64,000 nt of DNA from an uncultured Pelagibacteraceae bacterium (GCA_902590845.1 CACIYJ010000001.1:62001-126000), one strand, 5' to 3'. Counted from the first letter of the stretch, positions 36,858 to 44,773 are shown. Translations and numbers: made by a program. The notes: generated from the letters alone by a model not told the origin.

Positions 36858-37963
36858 TCATTTAAAATTTCATCCAAAGTTGAAATTTGTCCAATATTAA
36901 AAATTTTTATATCTTTTTTTTTAAATCCGTAATTTTCTGCATTTTTTAAAAGACGATTTCTTGGTTCATTAATTGGCCCTTCAGAATTTTGTCCCTCAAG
37001 TCCAAGAAGAAAACTTCCATAGTGCATTGGAATAACTTTTTTCGCTTTAATATCTTTTGCAGCTTGTAATGCTTCCTCAGGGTTTGTGTGAAAAATTGAT
37101 GAGTCACGTTTTCCTGTTATTATTTCGAAGTTATAGGCCCCGGTATTTATAAAAAAGATATCGACCCCTCCAAACTTTTCACCCATCATTTTATAAATAT
37201 TTGAATATCCTGTATCACAAGAAAAAAATAATTTCTTTCCTTTATAATTTATTAAAAAACTTCCCCAGAGAGCTTTATCAGTTGCACCTGGACCAAATGG
37301 AAGAATACTCCTCTTATTCCAATGTTGAGAAGCCATTAAAGTTACAGTTAGATTCTCATTAATTTTAACCTCATCAAACCAATCAAGTTCTCTTACATCT
37401 TTAAAATTATTTTTTTTAAAATATGATCCGTTATTTAAAGGAACCAAAACTTTAGCTGATTTATAAGGAAAATTTCTAATATCACTCATGCTGAGATGAT
37501 CATAATGAAGATGAGAGTTTAGCCACAAGTCAATTTGAGGTAATTGATTTAATTTTAATGCAGGAGGAGTGTAACGCTTTGGCCCTAAAAAAAGAGGGCC
37601 GGCATTAGGCGCTGTTATCAAATCAGTAACAATAGTTGTTGAGCCTAGTTTGATAATAAAACTTGCATGATTTATCCATAGGACAAAGTCATCATTTGTA
37701 TGTTTTTTGAGGTTTTTTAAGACAGTTTCTCTTGGTACTACAAAATCTTTTGGAACAATTACATTAATTTTTTTCTTTGCTTCATTAAATTTTTTATAAG
37801 ACCATTTAAGATTTTTATTTCTTTGAGGAGCTCCTTCAAAATTTCTAAATTTTATAAATTTACCATTTTCATATACATGATGATAAGGTTTTTTTTCCAT
37901 AGCTATTAAATTTGAGTTTAAAAAAAAGAAGAATATACAATAAATAATAAGGGGTCTATACAT
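36854..37963 (-). CDS. Secreted metallo-beta-lactamase-fold hydrolase (NAPE-PLD/UlaG-like)
   Basis: 369-residue MBL-fold enzyme with a signal peptide (about 1-21) before the mature part. The metal site HLHYDH is in LWLNSHLHYDHLSMSDI, with further ligands in FSCDTGYSN and PMHYGSF. The closest group is the NAPE-PLD-like lipid phosphodiesterases, so phospholipid hydrolysis is possible but unproven. The ATG is at 37963; the signal peptide supports this start rather than the next Met. That ATG lies in the loop of a 12-bp hairpin, and its ribosome-binding region lies in the stem. Confidence 0.88.
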   Translation of the reverse strand: MYRPLIIYCIFFFFLNSNLIAMEKKPYHHVYENGKFIKFRNFEGAPQRNKNLKWSYKKFNEAKKKINVIVPKDFVVPRETVLKNLKKHTNDDFVLWINHASFIIKLGSTTIVTDLITAPNAGPLFLGPKRYTPPALKLNQLPQIDLWLNSHLHYDHLSMSDIRNFPYKSAKVLVPLNNGSYFKKNNFKDVRELDWFDEVKINENLTVTLMASQHWNKRSILPFGPGATDKALWGSFLINYKGKKLFFSCDTGYSNIYKMMGEKFGGVDIFFINTGAYNFEIITGKRDSSIFHTNPEEALQAAKDIKAKKVIPMHYGSFLLGLEGQNSEGPINEPRNRLLKNAENYGFKKKDIKIFNIGQISTLDEILND

Positions 37964-37977
37964 AAACCCCTTATTAT
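37944..37977 (-). promoter_or_regulatory. Perfect 12-bp hairpin enclosing the MBL-hydrolase start codon
   Basis: ATAATAAGGGGT (37944-37955) and ACCCCTTATTAT (37966-37977) are exact complements around a 10-nt loop. In the minus-strand mRNA, ATG (37963-37961) lies in the loop and the AAGGGG Shine-Dalgarno-like stretch is in the stem, paired with early codons, so translation could be gated. It may alternatively terminate the upstream lipoprotein mRNA. Confidence 0.6.
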
Positions 37978-38004
37978 CATAAATAACAAAAATTAAGAAT
38001 TAAT

Positions 38005-38208
38005 TTAGCTATCTAAACAGTTTGATTTATTTATTCTTTTGTCAAAATCTTTTGCGGCATCTTTACTCACAAACCACAAATAAGATTTTTCCTGTAGTTG
38101 TTTTGCGTCAGAAGCAGTGCAACGCTCACCAAATTTGACTTTGGCCAAGTTGCTACCCGCACAATTAGTTAACAAAAACAACAAAGATACAATAGATAAT
38201 ATTTTCAT
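38005..38208 (-). CDS. Small predicted lipoprotein
   Basis: 67 residues: hydrophobic leader with lipobox LTNC (Cys16), and a mature part of about 50 residues containing two further cysteines (ERCTASDAK, KSNCLDS) that could pair in the periplasm. No family recognised. It lies upstream of the MBL-hydrolase gene on the same strand, 41 bp away, with a perfect hairpin in that gap. Codon choice resembles the neighbours and a leader plus lipobox would be unlikely by chance, so I treat it as real. Confidence 0.72.
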   Translation of the reverse strand: MKILSIVSLLFLLTNCAGSNLAKVKFGERCTASDAKQLQEKSYLWFVSKDAAKDFDKRINKSNCLDS

Positions 38209-38313
38209 ATTTCTAACATGATAAAAAAATCTGTGTTTTGATTGGCATAAATTAGTCCAAAAAAAGAAATTAGACTCTATTGTTTTTATTTATAAAATTG
38301 ATTAAATTGGTTT

Positions 38314-38802
38314 GTGAAACTCAAGAAACAAAATAATAAAGTAGCAATCATAATGGGGTCACAATCTGACTATTCCATTATGAAAGATTGTGAAAAAATA
38401 TTAAGGATTTTAAAAATCAAGTATCAAGTCTCTATTGTATCGGCTCACAGAACTCCAAAAAGAATGTTTGAATTTGCAGAATCAGCTTCAAAAAATGGTT
38501 TTGCAGTGATTATTGCTGGCGCAGGAGGAGCAGCTCATTTGCCAGGAATGGTAGCATCATTGGCGACCGTGCCGGTTATCGGGGTGCCAATCGAAAGTAA
38601 AAAACTGAAAGGATTAGATAGTTTATTATCAATAGTTCAGATGCCAAAAGGTTGCCCAACAGCAACCATGGCAATTAATGGAGCTTTTAATGCTGGATTG
38701 CATGCGGCTTCTATTATTGGAACTTTTGACTTAAAAGTTAGATCAAACTTAGAGAAGTGGAAGCGATTACAAACAAAATCCGTTAAAACAAAACTTAAAT
38801 AA
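38314..38802 (+). CDS. purE: 5-(carboxyamino)imidazole ribonucleotide mutase
   Basis: Class I PurE (162 aa) moving the carboxyl group of N5-CAIR to CAIR in purine synthesis. Motifs: IIMGSQSDYSIM, IVSAHRTPKRM and GAGGAAHLPGMVA. The start is GTG at 38314, the only in-frame start that includes the first strand KVAIIMGSQSD. purK follows 6 bp downstream, the usual pairing. Confidence 0.95.
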   Translation: MKLKKQNNKVAIIMGSQSDYSIMKDCEKILRILKIKYQVSIVSAHRTPKRMFEFAESASKNGFAVIIAGAGGAAHLPGMVASLATVPVIGVPIESKKLKGLDSLLSIVQMPKGCPTATMAINGAFNAGLHAASIIGTFDLKVRSNLEKWKRLQTKSVKTKLK

Positions 38803-38808
38803 TAATAA

Positions 38809-39852
38809 ATGTCAGACATTACCTTAGGAATAATTGGTTCTGGTCAATTAGGATCATTATTGTGTCAAGCTGCTAAAAAACTAAAAGTAAAAACGATTGT
38901 TATTTCAGATGACGAGCAAGGTCCTGCACAAAATTATGCAGATGGATTTATATTTTCTAAATATGACAATAAAGACAAGATCAAAGAGTTTGTAAGCAAA
39001 GTAGATATTGTAACTTATGAATTTGAAAATATTCCAATCGAGATACTAAAGCAAATTAATAAAGAAAAAAAAGTTTTACCAAAACCAGATATTAATCAAG
39101 TTGTTCAAAATAGAAAGTTAGAAAAAACTTTTGTTAATGATCTTGGTATTAAAACAACAGACTGGGCATTTATTAAATCAGCCGGCGATGTTAAGAAAAA
39201 TGAAAAACTATTACCAGGAATATTGAAGACTAATACATTGGGTTATGATGGACATGGTCAATTCGTTTTAAATTCTGTAGCTGATATAAAAAAAGATTGG
39301 CGTTTTACAGCGGATTATATTCTTGAGAAAAAAGTTGATTTAAAAAAAGAAATCTCAGTTGTGATAGCAAGATTTTCTAATGGAGAAACTTATATTTATG
39401 AACCGATAGAAAATGTTCACAAAGATCAAATTTTAAAACACTCAAAAATACCAGCAGATATTAGTTCTAAAATGTTTAAAGAAGCTCAATCAAACACAAA
39501 ATTAATTGCTGAAAAATTAGGTTACATAGGAGTTATGTGCGTTGAATATTTTATTGATCAAAACGACAATCTCTTGATCAATGAAATTGCACCTAGAGTT
39601 CATAATTCTGGTCATTTAACAATAAATGCTTTTTCTGTTAGTCAATTCTCAGCTCATATTATAGCTGTCTGTGATTTAAAAATGAAGCCAATGAAAAAAA
39701 TTTCAGACGCCGAGATGACCAACATACTAGGGAATGAAATTGGGAAATTTAAAAATAAATCTTTTAAAGATAACGAGTTCTTTTTTGATTATAAAAAAAA
39801 AGAAATTAAAGATAAGAGAAAAATGGGCCACTTAACCATTTTAAAAAGTTAA
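38809..39852 (+). CDS. purK: 5-(carboxyamino)imidazole ribonucleotide synthase
   Basis: ATP-grasp enzyme (347 aa) forming N5-CAIR from AIR, bicarbonate and ATP. Motifs: LGIIGSGQLGSLLCQAAKKL at the N-terminus, VTYEFENIP, LKTNTLGYDGHGQFV (ATP site) and NEIAPRVHNSGHLTINA. It starts 6 bp after purE and ends 8 bp from the convergent SRAP gene. Confidence 0.96.
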   Translation: MSDITLGIIGSGQLGSLLCQAAKKLKVKTIVISDDEQGPAQNYADGFIFSKYDNKDKIKEFVSKVDIVTYEFENIPIEILKQINKEKKVLPKPDINQVVQNRKLEKTFVNDLGIKTTDWAFIKSAGDVKKNEKLLPGILKTNTLGYDGHGQFVLNSVADIKKDWRFTADYILEKKVDLKKEISVVIARFSNGETYIYEPIENVHKDQILKHSKIPADISSKMFKEAQSNTKLIAEKLGYIGVMCVEYFIDQNDNLLINEIAPRVHNSGHLTINAFSVSQFSAHIIAVCDLKMKPMKKISDAEMTNILGNEIGKFKNKSFKDNEFFFDYKKKEIKDKRKMGHLTILKS

Positions 39853-39859
39853 GCAGAAA

Positions 39860-40486
39860 TTAATTTATTTTATTAATTAAACTTGGATCATTATTGACAG
39901 GATTGTTTATGTCTTTTGTTATTTCATGAAATTTTAACTTTGGAGCCTTAACAGAATTTAAAAATTCAACAGCATTATTATTTAAGTTGAAGTAATTATT
40001 TATTTGGGATTTTGAAATTATTACAGGTTGTCTATGGTGCACAACTGCATTCTCGGAGCTCGCTGGTCTCGTAATAATTGTGAACTGGCCACTGTCATGG
40101 ATCCCACAAGCGAATATGTCTTGGTCGTCTGATCTTGTAAAATAATAAGGAACTTTTTTTTCATTTTCTTTTTTCCATTCATAAAAACCCGTCAAACAGA
40201 TTATCGCTCTAGAGTTAACTATCAATTTTTTAAAACTAACTTTAGTTTCTATTCCTTCTAATCTAGCATTATGTAATCGCCTGAAGTCTGGTTTTGCCCA
40301 AGAAGGGAGAAGGCCAAAAATAGTCATCTCCAGATATTTGCCATTAGTAGCAGATTTTATACATGGATATTTTCCACCTGGTGAGCAATTAAAATTATCT
40401 TGTTCAAGATCTACATTGATATTTTTCTTAACTAGACCATTCGCTACAAGTAAAGTTTTTTTCTGAACACTATATCTACCACACAT
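39860..40486 (-). CDS. SOS response-associated peptidase (SRAP/YedK/HMCES)
   Basis: 208-residue SRAP protein, which covalently shields abasic sites in single-stranded DNA through the amino group of Cys2. MCGRY starts the chain, and the active site residues are present: SWAKPDFRRLHNARLEGIE, LTGFYEWKKE and the histidine in VVHHRQPVIIS (family consensus H.RMPVIL, here RQP). Cys2 fixes the start. It follows a 36-residue basic ORF with which it shares TAATG. Confidence 0.92.
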   Translation of the reverse strand: MCGRYSVQKKTLLVANGLVKKNINVDLEQDNFNCSPGGKYPCIKSATNGKYLEMTIFGLLPSWAKPDFRRLHNARLEGIETKVSFKKLIVNSRAIICLTGFYEWKKENEKKVPYYFTRSDDQDIFACGIHDSGQFTIITRPASSENAVVHHRQPVIISKSQINNYFNLNNNAVEFLNSVKAPKLKFHEITKDINNPVNNDPSLINKIN

Positions 40487-40596
40487 TATTTATTTTTCTT
40501 TTCTCTTTTTAATTTTCTTTTTTCTTTTAAAGTTAACTTAGCTTTTTTCTTAAAGCTACGGTCGAATCTGGACTTTCCTGAATAACGCTTACTCAT
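40486..40596 (-). CDS. 36-residue basic protein upstream of the SRAP gene
   Basis: Small ORF reading MSKRYSGKSRFDRSFKKK at its N-terminus, then a lysine/arginine-rich helix to the stop; 19 of 36 residues are basic. Its TAA shares one base with the SRAP ATG, implying coupled translation. Unlike the surrounding spacer it uses codons such as CGT, TCC and GAC, suggesting selection. Function unknown; nucleic-acid binding is possible. Confidence 0.6.
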   Translation of the reverse strand: MSKRYSGKSRFDRSFKKKAKLTLKEKRKLKREKKNK

Positions 40597-40605
40597 TTAT
40601 AACTT

Positions 40606-41190
40606 TCATAATTTTTCTACAGTTTTTCTTACTTGTCTCATATGTTTTTCAAATACTTTTTCAGGCATATTAGGAAGCACAGAATAAAACCGCATGTACA
40701 CAACATTGCAGCCAGCAAGATATTTAAATACAAACTTTTTGATCCGTCTAGGTATTTGTTGAAATACTAAAGAGTAGAGGAAGGAAGGCCCTCCATAGGT
40801 ACTCGAGATTACTACGGTTTTTCCTTTTAATTTATTTGGAACAGGATAACCATAATCAAGAAAAATAGTACGGTAGCTGAATGCAAAAGGCGGAGAAATC
40901 GTATGAGCCAAGAAGTTTTCAACAATACTTCGCATAATATAATTATGTATATCAGACATAATTACAATCACATCAGCCGCTTCCATTCTCTTTTGGTAAT
41001 CCAAAATCTGGGAGTCTGGTTTGCTACCATCCCAAAATTTTATTTGCTTTTCCTCGTATAGGTTTATTAAATCTATTTCGAATCCACGATCCTTAGAACA
41101 CTTCACAAACTCATCTTTAATAGCGGCGTTAAAACTAGTTCCCGATTTATAATTATGATGGCCAAATACTATAAAAATTTTTTTACTCAT
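40606..41190 (-). CDS. Flavodoxin-fold NAD(P)H dehydrogenase (quinone)-like protein
   Basis: 194-residue protein with a flavodoxin-like fold: IFIVFGHHNYKSGTSFNAAI (FMN-phosphate-type loop), AADVIVIMSDIHNYIMRSIVENF and KTVVISSTYGGPSF. It belongs with KefF/YwrO-type NAD(P)H:quinone oxidoreductases, though the GHHNYKSG loop departs from the usual HP.xxxS. It starts overlapping the stop of a 53-residue membrane ORF by one base. Cytosolic; partner unknown. Confidence 0.77.
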   Translation of the reverse strand: MSKKIFIVFGHHNYKSGTSFNAAIKDEFVKCSKDRGFEIDLINLYEEKQIKFWDGSKPDSQILDYQKRMEAADVIVIMSDIHNYIMRSIVENFLAHTISPPFAFSYRTIFLDYGYPVPNKLKGKTVVISSTYGGPSFLYSLVFQQIPRRIKKFVFKYLAGCNVVYMRFYSVLPNMPEKVFEKHMRQVRKTVEKL

Positions 41191-41351
41191 TACTCATCTT
41201 TCTTATCTTTTTTGATGTTATGAAGATTTAAAAAGATTGCACTTCCTAGCCCTAGTCCTAAAGCGCTAATGATCCACGACCCCTCTTGGGAGCGAAATAA
41301 GATGAGTCCTGAAAAAACAATGATTAAAAATCCAAGTGTTCGGTTATCCAT
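41190..41351 (-). CDS. 53-residue two-helix membrane protein
   Basis: Small ORF with N-terminal MDNRTLGFLIIVFSGLILF (first helix), a short RSQEGSW loop, a Gly-rich second helix (ISALGLGLGSAIF) and a charged KKDKKDE tail. TAA overlaps the ATG of the flavodoxin-like gene by one base, so the two look coupled. No family recognised; the amphipathic layout with a cytosolic tail makes it a credible real gene. Confidence 0.65.
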   Translation of the reverse strand: MDNRTLGFLIIVFSGLILFRSQEGSWIISALGLGLGSAIFLNLHNIKKDKKDE

Positions 41352-41397
41352 TTTCTAAACTATTGAATATCTTATCATAATACATTATATTATAAAT

Positions 41398-41426
41398 ACC
41401 TCCAAGTGAGGTCTCATCTACATGAG
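41398..41426 (+). promoter_or_regulatory. Two adjacent small hairpins upstream of the 62-aa ORF
   Basis: ACCTC-CAAGT-GAGGT (41398-41412) and CTCAT-CTAC-ATGAG (41413-41426) are perfect 5-bp stems placed end to end in a 111-bp spacer, about 37 bp before the ATG at 41463. They could form a structured leader. No known riboswitch pattern is recognised. Confidence 0.35.
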
Positions 41427-41462
41427 TTAAAAGTAGGGTAAAATTAAAAACAAGGAGCGTGT

Positions 41463-41651
41463 ATGAGACATACGAAATTGTTGAATGAATTTTCCCTTCA
41501 GAAAAAAAAGAGAGAATTCCTTAACAAAATTTTAAAGTCGAGAAAAGAAGTTGAGGTTGGTGGCTCTGGAACTCAAGGTTATAGATTAAAATCCGGAAAA
41601 TCAAAAGGCAAGGTTATTCGACACATTGTAAAAAAGTCCGAAAATATTTAA
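41463..41651 (+). CDS. Small basic protein of unknown function
   Basis: 62 residues, one in three Lys or Arg (RHTKLLNEFSLQKKKREFLNKI, KSGKSKGKVIRHIVKK), with a Gly-rich centre (VGGSGTQGYRLKSGKSKG). AAGGAG lies 7 bp before the ATG, one of the better ribosome-binding sites in the window. No family recognised; a ribosome- or nucleic-acid-associated role is possible but not shown. It precedes rlmN by 60 bp. Confidence 0.68.
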   Translation: MRHTKLLNEFSLQKKKREFLNKILKSRKEVEVGGSGTQGYRLKSGKSKGKVIRHIVKKSENI

Positions 41652-41711
41652 CTTTATGTAGAGAAGGGTATAAAATTACTCATCCTTACCAAAAAAAATC
41701 TAAAATAAATA

Positions 41712-42809
41712 ATGAGCAAAACAAATTTCTATGATTTGAGTTTTGATCAATTAAAATTTTTTTTAGTTGAAAAGATAGGCGTTGAAAGAAAACAATCTAA
41801 AATGCGTGCAGAACAATTATTTTCAGGAGTATACAAAAAAGGTTTAACAAATTTTAGTGATTTAACTACAGTTACTAAAGATCTTAGAAAAGAATTAGAT
41901 AACCACTTATCTCTAGATTTACCAAGAATTGTTAAAACTGTAATTGCTGACGACAAATGTATTAAATGGCTTTTAGAACTTAATGATGAAAATAAAAATT
42001 TAATTGAGGTAGTTTTAATTCCAAGTAAATCATCTCATTATACCGTATGTGTTTCAGTCCAAGTGGGCTGCGCTATGTCAAAAAATAGCGCATGCATTCA
42101 TTGTGCCACGGGCACACAAGCCTTAGTTAAAAATTTATCAGCTAATGAGATGGTTATGCAAATCATGATTGCTAAAAGATATCTAAATGATTTTGGAGAC
42201 CAAAGACTTACGAACCGTATCGTGCTGATGGGATCCGGGGAAAGTTGCACAAATTTATCTAATGTGCAACAATTTATCAAAATCTTATTAGAGTCACCCG
42301 GGTTAGCGTTTGGGAAAAAGTCTATAACACTCAGCACAATCGGTATTCCAGATAAAATCAAAGAGTTTTCAGATTCAGTAGGGACTCGACTTGCATTATC
42401 CTTACATTCCGCCGATAGTGAAAAACGAGATAAAATTATTCCAATTAATAAAAAATATCCTTTAAAAGAAGTTATTGAAAGCTGTAAGTATTATACAGAT
42501 AAAATAGGAGAAAAAGTTTTTATAGAATATACATTAATGGCTGGAATTAATGATAGTCCTGAGGATGCAAGACAATTAATAAAGGTCATGAGTCAATTTC
42601 CCTCAAAACTAAATTTAATCTTTATGAATACATGGCCAGGATGCGATATAAAACCTGTTTCTGAAGAGAAGACCAATCAATTTGCTAAGATAGTAAAAGA
42701 TGCAGGATTTATAGTAACTGTAAGAAGAAGCGGGGGTAGGTCTGAGAAATCTTTATGTGGTTGTGGCCAATTAAGAACATCAAGCGTTCCAAAAAACAAA
42801 ACCCTTTAG
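41712..42809 (+). CDS. rlmN: 23S rRNA/tRNA C2-adenosine methyltransferase RlmN (radical SAM), variant Fe-S motif
   Basis: Radical-SAM methyltransferase (365 aa) that methylates A2503 of 23S rRNA and A37 of some tRNAs. Family blocks are clear: MRAEQLFSGVYKKGL, VCVSVQVGC, MGSGESCTNLSNV, ALSLHSADSEKRDKIIPI, FIEYTLMAGINDS and the C-terminal CGQL with methyl-carrying Cys351; Cys113 is also kept. The oddity is the Fe-S motif: instead of CX3CX2C it reads Cys120-X7-Cys128-X2-Cys131, four residues longer. The extra codons lie in an exact hairpin at 42069-42092. Whether it is active is open. Confidence 0.87.
   Translation: MSKTNFYDLSFDQLKFFLVEKIGVERKQSKMRAEQLFSGVYKKGLTNFSDLTTVTKDLRKELDNHLSLDLPRIVKTVIADDKCIKWLLELNDENKNLIEVVLIPSKSSHYTVCVSVQVGCAMSKNSACIHCATGTQALVKNLSANEMVMQIMIAKRYLNDFGDQRLTNRIVLMGSGESCTNLSNVQQFIKILLESPGLAFGKKSITLSTIGIPDKIKEFSDSVGTRLALSLHSADSEKRDKIIPINKKYPLKEVIESCKYYTDKIGEKVFIEYTLMAGINDSPEDARQLIKVMSQFPSKLNLIFMNTWPGCDIKPVSEEKTNQFAKIVKDAGFIVTVRRSGGRSEKSLCGCGQLRTSSVPKNKTL
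42069..42092 (+). repeat. Perfect 8-bp hairpin within rlmN at the Fe-S cysteines
   Basis: TGCGCTAT (42069-42076) and ATAGCGCA (42085-42092) pair around an 8-nt A-rich loop, spanning codons from Cys120 to just before Cys128. It coincides with the four-residue insertion in the radical-SAM motif, so it may have arisen with that insertion. Confidence 0.75.
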
Positions 42810-42810
42810 G

Positions 42811-43014
42811 TTAGTGATAACCCTTATTAATTTTTTCTCTTAGTTTTTTTTCGTAATATTTCTTAGCTAAATCTGTGCTTGCAAAAAACTTACTTTGAGT
42901 TGCTGGGTTTTCAATACCTATTCGACCATAACAAATATTAATTGTTTTACCTTTAAGTTCAATTTCCCAGAACTTATTAGATTTAGCATCAGTATATTCT
43001 AAGTGTTTTTTCAT
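42811..43014 (-). CDS. Stand-alone WGR-domain protein
   Basis: 67 residues consisting of nothing but a WGR domain: KFWEIELKGKTINICYGRIGIENPATQSKFF followed by LAKKYYEKKLREKINKGY. In PARPs and MolR-type proteins WGR binds nucleic acid ends. Here it stands alone, 1 bp downstream of rmuC on the same strand, so it is likely co-expressed with that DNA-processing protein. The YGRIG core and the KFF...A..Y pattern are well kept. Confidence in the fold is high, in the role low. Confidence 0.85.
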   Translation of the reverse strand: MKKHLEYTDAKSNKFWEIELKGKTINICYGRIGIENPATQSKFFASTDLAKKYYEKKLREKINKGYH

Positions 43015-43015
43015 A

Positions 43016-44200
43016 TTAATTTACCATTGTTTTATCCTCAGGATCATCGATGTCGATAATCTGATTTTCTTCTAAAGTACTAGTTGGTATATCTTTTGTT
43101 TCGTTTAAGCCATGTTTCCTTTGAAACTTTTCAAAAGATTTTTCCAAAGAACTTTTACTGCCCCAACCAGTATCAACAACTTTTTGCAAACTATACGCAT
43201 GATCTTTGAAAGATTTAATTGTTCCTTTTAAATTCTTCTTGAAGGATACAAATTTGTCAAACAAAAAGGTTGCGTTCTTTGAAATTTCTTGAACATTTTC
43301 CATTTGCTTGTCTTTACTTTTAATAGTCTCAATAATTTTAATTACGGGCAGCAATGTACCAGGACAAGCTAAAATTACATTTTTTTTGTAAGCTTTATCC
43401 AGTAATTCAGAGTCTCCTTCAATTGCAGCCAGATAAGCAGCAGTAAAAGGAATAAAAAGAATTACACTTGGAAAAACTTTTTTACCTAAAATCTTTTGAT
43501 AATTACGCCCTGATAAAGTTGTAATGTGTTTATCTATTGCGCTGATATGTTTTTTTAAATGAGTGTTTCGAGTTTTTTCATCATTTCTCTCATTTACAAA
43601 GCTTTTCCAGTCTGAAAGAGAAACTTTAGAGTCCACAACCACATGCTCATCTTTAGCCAAGTTCATTATAATGTCTGGTCTTACTTCTTTTAATAATTCA
43701 TCATCGACTTGATCTAAAACCTTATTTCCTTCTTGAACAGTAAAGTCTGTGTTGATTTCTAACCCATGCAATTCTAATAATTTTACCAAAAGTTTCTCGC
43801 CAAACTGCCCCTGATATTTGAGATTGCCAGTCAACTTATCCACGAAGTTTCCAGTATTTTTGATATATTCTTCATATTTTTTCACATTGGCTTCTGAGTT
43901 TACTCTCCAGTTTTCAACGTTGTTGATCGTCTTTAATTGTTCTTTAGCATTGTTTCTTTCTAAAGTAAGAGTATTTTTAATTTCATCTTTGGCTTTGTTC
44001 AATAAATCTACTTCTTTTTGAAAGGCTAAAATTTTACCTTCCAATTCTTTTTTTGATAGATCTCTTTCATTGATCAACGATTCTTTTTCATCAAGCAGAG
44101 ATCTATCAATTAGGTTAGTATTTTTTGTTTTAAAATAAAAAAACCAAACTAAAGAAGCTAAAGCAAATCCAACAATGATATAAATTAATGGTTCAAACAT
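43016..44200 (-). CDS. rmuC: DNA recombination protein RmuC
   Basis: 394-residue RmuC: one N-terminal membrane helix (IYIIVGFALASLVWFFYF), a coiled coil (about 40-105) and the RmuC PD-(D/E)XK-like nuclease domain with KYQGQFGEKLLVKLLELHG, VRPDIIMNLAKDEHVVVDSKVSLSDW and FIPFTAAYLAAIEGD. RmuC was identified in E. coli as limiting inversion between short inverted repeats. It is flanked by a lone WGR gene downstream and a small RHH-like gene upstream that overlaps it by 16 bp. Confidence 0.92.
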   Translation of the reverse strand: MFEPLIYIIVGFALASLVWFFYFKTKNTNLIDRSLLDEKESLINERDLSKKELEGKILAFQKEVDLLNKAKDEIKNTLTLERNNAKEQLKTINNVENWRVNSEANVKKYEEYIKNTGNFVDKLTGNLKYQGQFGEKLLVKLLELHGLEINTDFTVQEGNKVLDQVDDELLKEVRPDIIMNLAKDEHVVVDSKVSLSDWKSFVNERNDEKTRNTHLKKHISAIDKHITTLSGRNYQKILGKKVFPSVILFIPFTAAYLAAIEGDSELLDKAYKKNVILACPGTLLPVIKIIETIKSKDKQMENVQEISKNATFLFDKFVSFKKNLKGTIKSFKDHAYSLQKVVDTGWGSKSSLEKSFEKFQRKHGLNETKDIPTSTLEENQIIDIDDPEDKTMVN

Positions 44201-44367
44201 TTTAATTTCTCTTTTTCGGTATTTGTAAGTTCAGTATTTGCTAGAGCTTCGACAGTTTTACTAATGGATAATTTGCTGCCCGGTAACAACAATTTAGATA
44301 AAGTTTCTAAAACGCTGTATGTTTCTTTAGATAAAGAAACATTTCTATATTTGCTTGTATCAGTCAT
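44185..44367 (-). CDS. Small ribbon-helix-helix-like protein
   Basis: 60 residues with the outline of a ribbon-helix-helix protein: a short strand (RNVSLSKETY), helix (SVLETLSKLL), turn with LPGSK and second helix (SISKTVEALAN). It may be an operator-binding regulator of the genes around it. The assignment rests on pattern alone. It overlaps the rmuC start by 16 bp and follows the 127-residue ORF by 22 bp in the same direction. Confidence 0.6.
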   Translation of the reverse strand: MTDTSKYRNVSLSKETYSVLETLSKLLLPGSKLSISKTVEALANTELTNTEKEKLKCLNH

Positions 44368-44389
44368 GTGTTTTTATTTCCCTTTTCAT

Positions 44390-44773
44390 TTAGTGTAATA
44401 CCTTGTTTTTATTTTCTTCTGAATCTTCACTTACAAATTCAGGAAAACGTTCTTGAAGATATTCCCTTTGATTTTTTACGATTTCTTTTGTTGTACAATC
44501 ATCTAAGAGTTTATACTCAGAAGGGTGTAACGCAAAACAAGCGGTCTGCTTTGCATGAAAAACTAGTGCGTACATGCACCAACTATTTTCGATTTGAGCT
44601 ACATTGCAGATTTTTTCTATTTCTTTGCATTTTTCTCTTAAAAGTTCATTCAAACGATCTTGTTCACTCTGTCTAAGCTCCTGGGCCTGAGATTCTTCTG
44701 TTTTTTTATTTTCAGAAGCTTGGTTGAATGGAATTACATTATTTTTATTTTTAGACCTATTTTTTTTTCTCAT
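44390..44773 (-). CDS. Unknown 127-residue protein
   Basis: I recognise no family. The N-terminus is basic (KKNRSKNKNN), a Gln/Glu-rich helix follows (about 25-50), then a cysteine-containing core (CKEIEKICNVAQIENSWCMYAL, QTACFALHPSEYKLLDDC) and an acidic tail. Five Cys and two His could bind metal. AAGGAGAGAG directly before the ATG is a strong ribosome-binding site, which supports a real gene. It heads a minus-strand group with the RHH-like gene, rmuC and the WGR gene, and starts 25 bp from a long inverted repeat. Confidence 0.68.
   Translation of the reverse strand: MRKKNRSKNKNNVIPFNQASENKKTEESQAQELRQSEQDRLNELLREKCKEIEKICNVAQIENSWCMYALVFHAKQTACFALHPSEYKLLDDCTTKEIVKNQREYLQERFPEFVSEDSEENKNKVLH

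Noticed and set aside
38209-38313. Short AGTC/GACT inverted repeat before purE
   Set aside because: Only 4 bp per arm with a long loop in AT-rich sequence; no sign of a known regulator site.
44368-44676. 102-residue plus-strand frame opposite the 127-aa gene
   Set aside because: It lies almost wholly antisense to the minus-strand gene, which has a strong ribosome-binding site and neighbours in the same direction.
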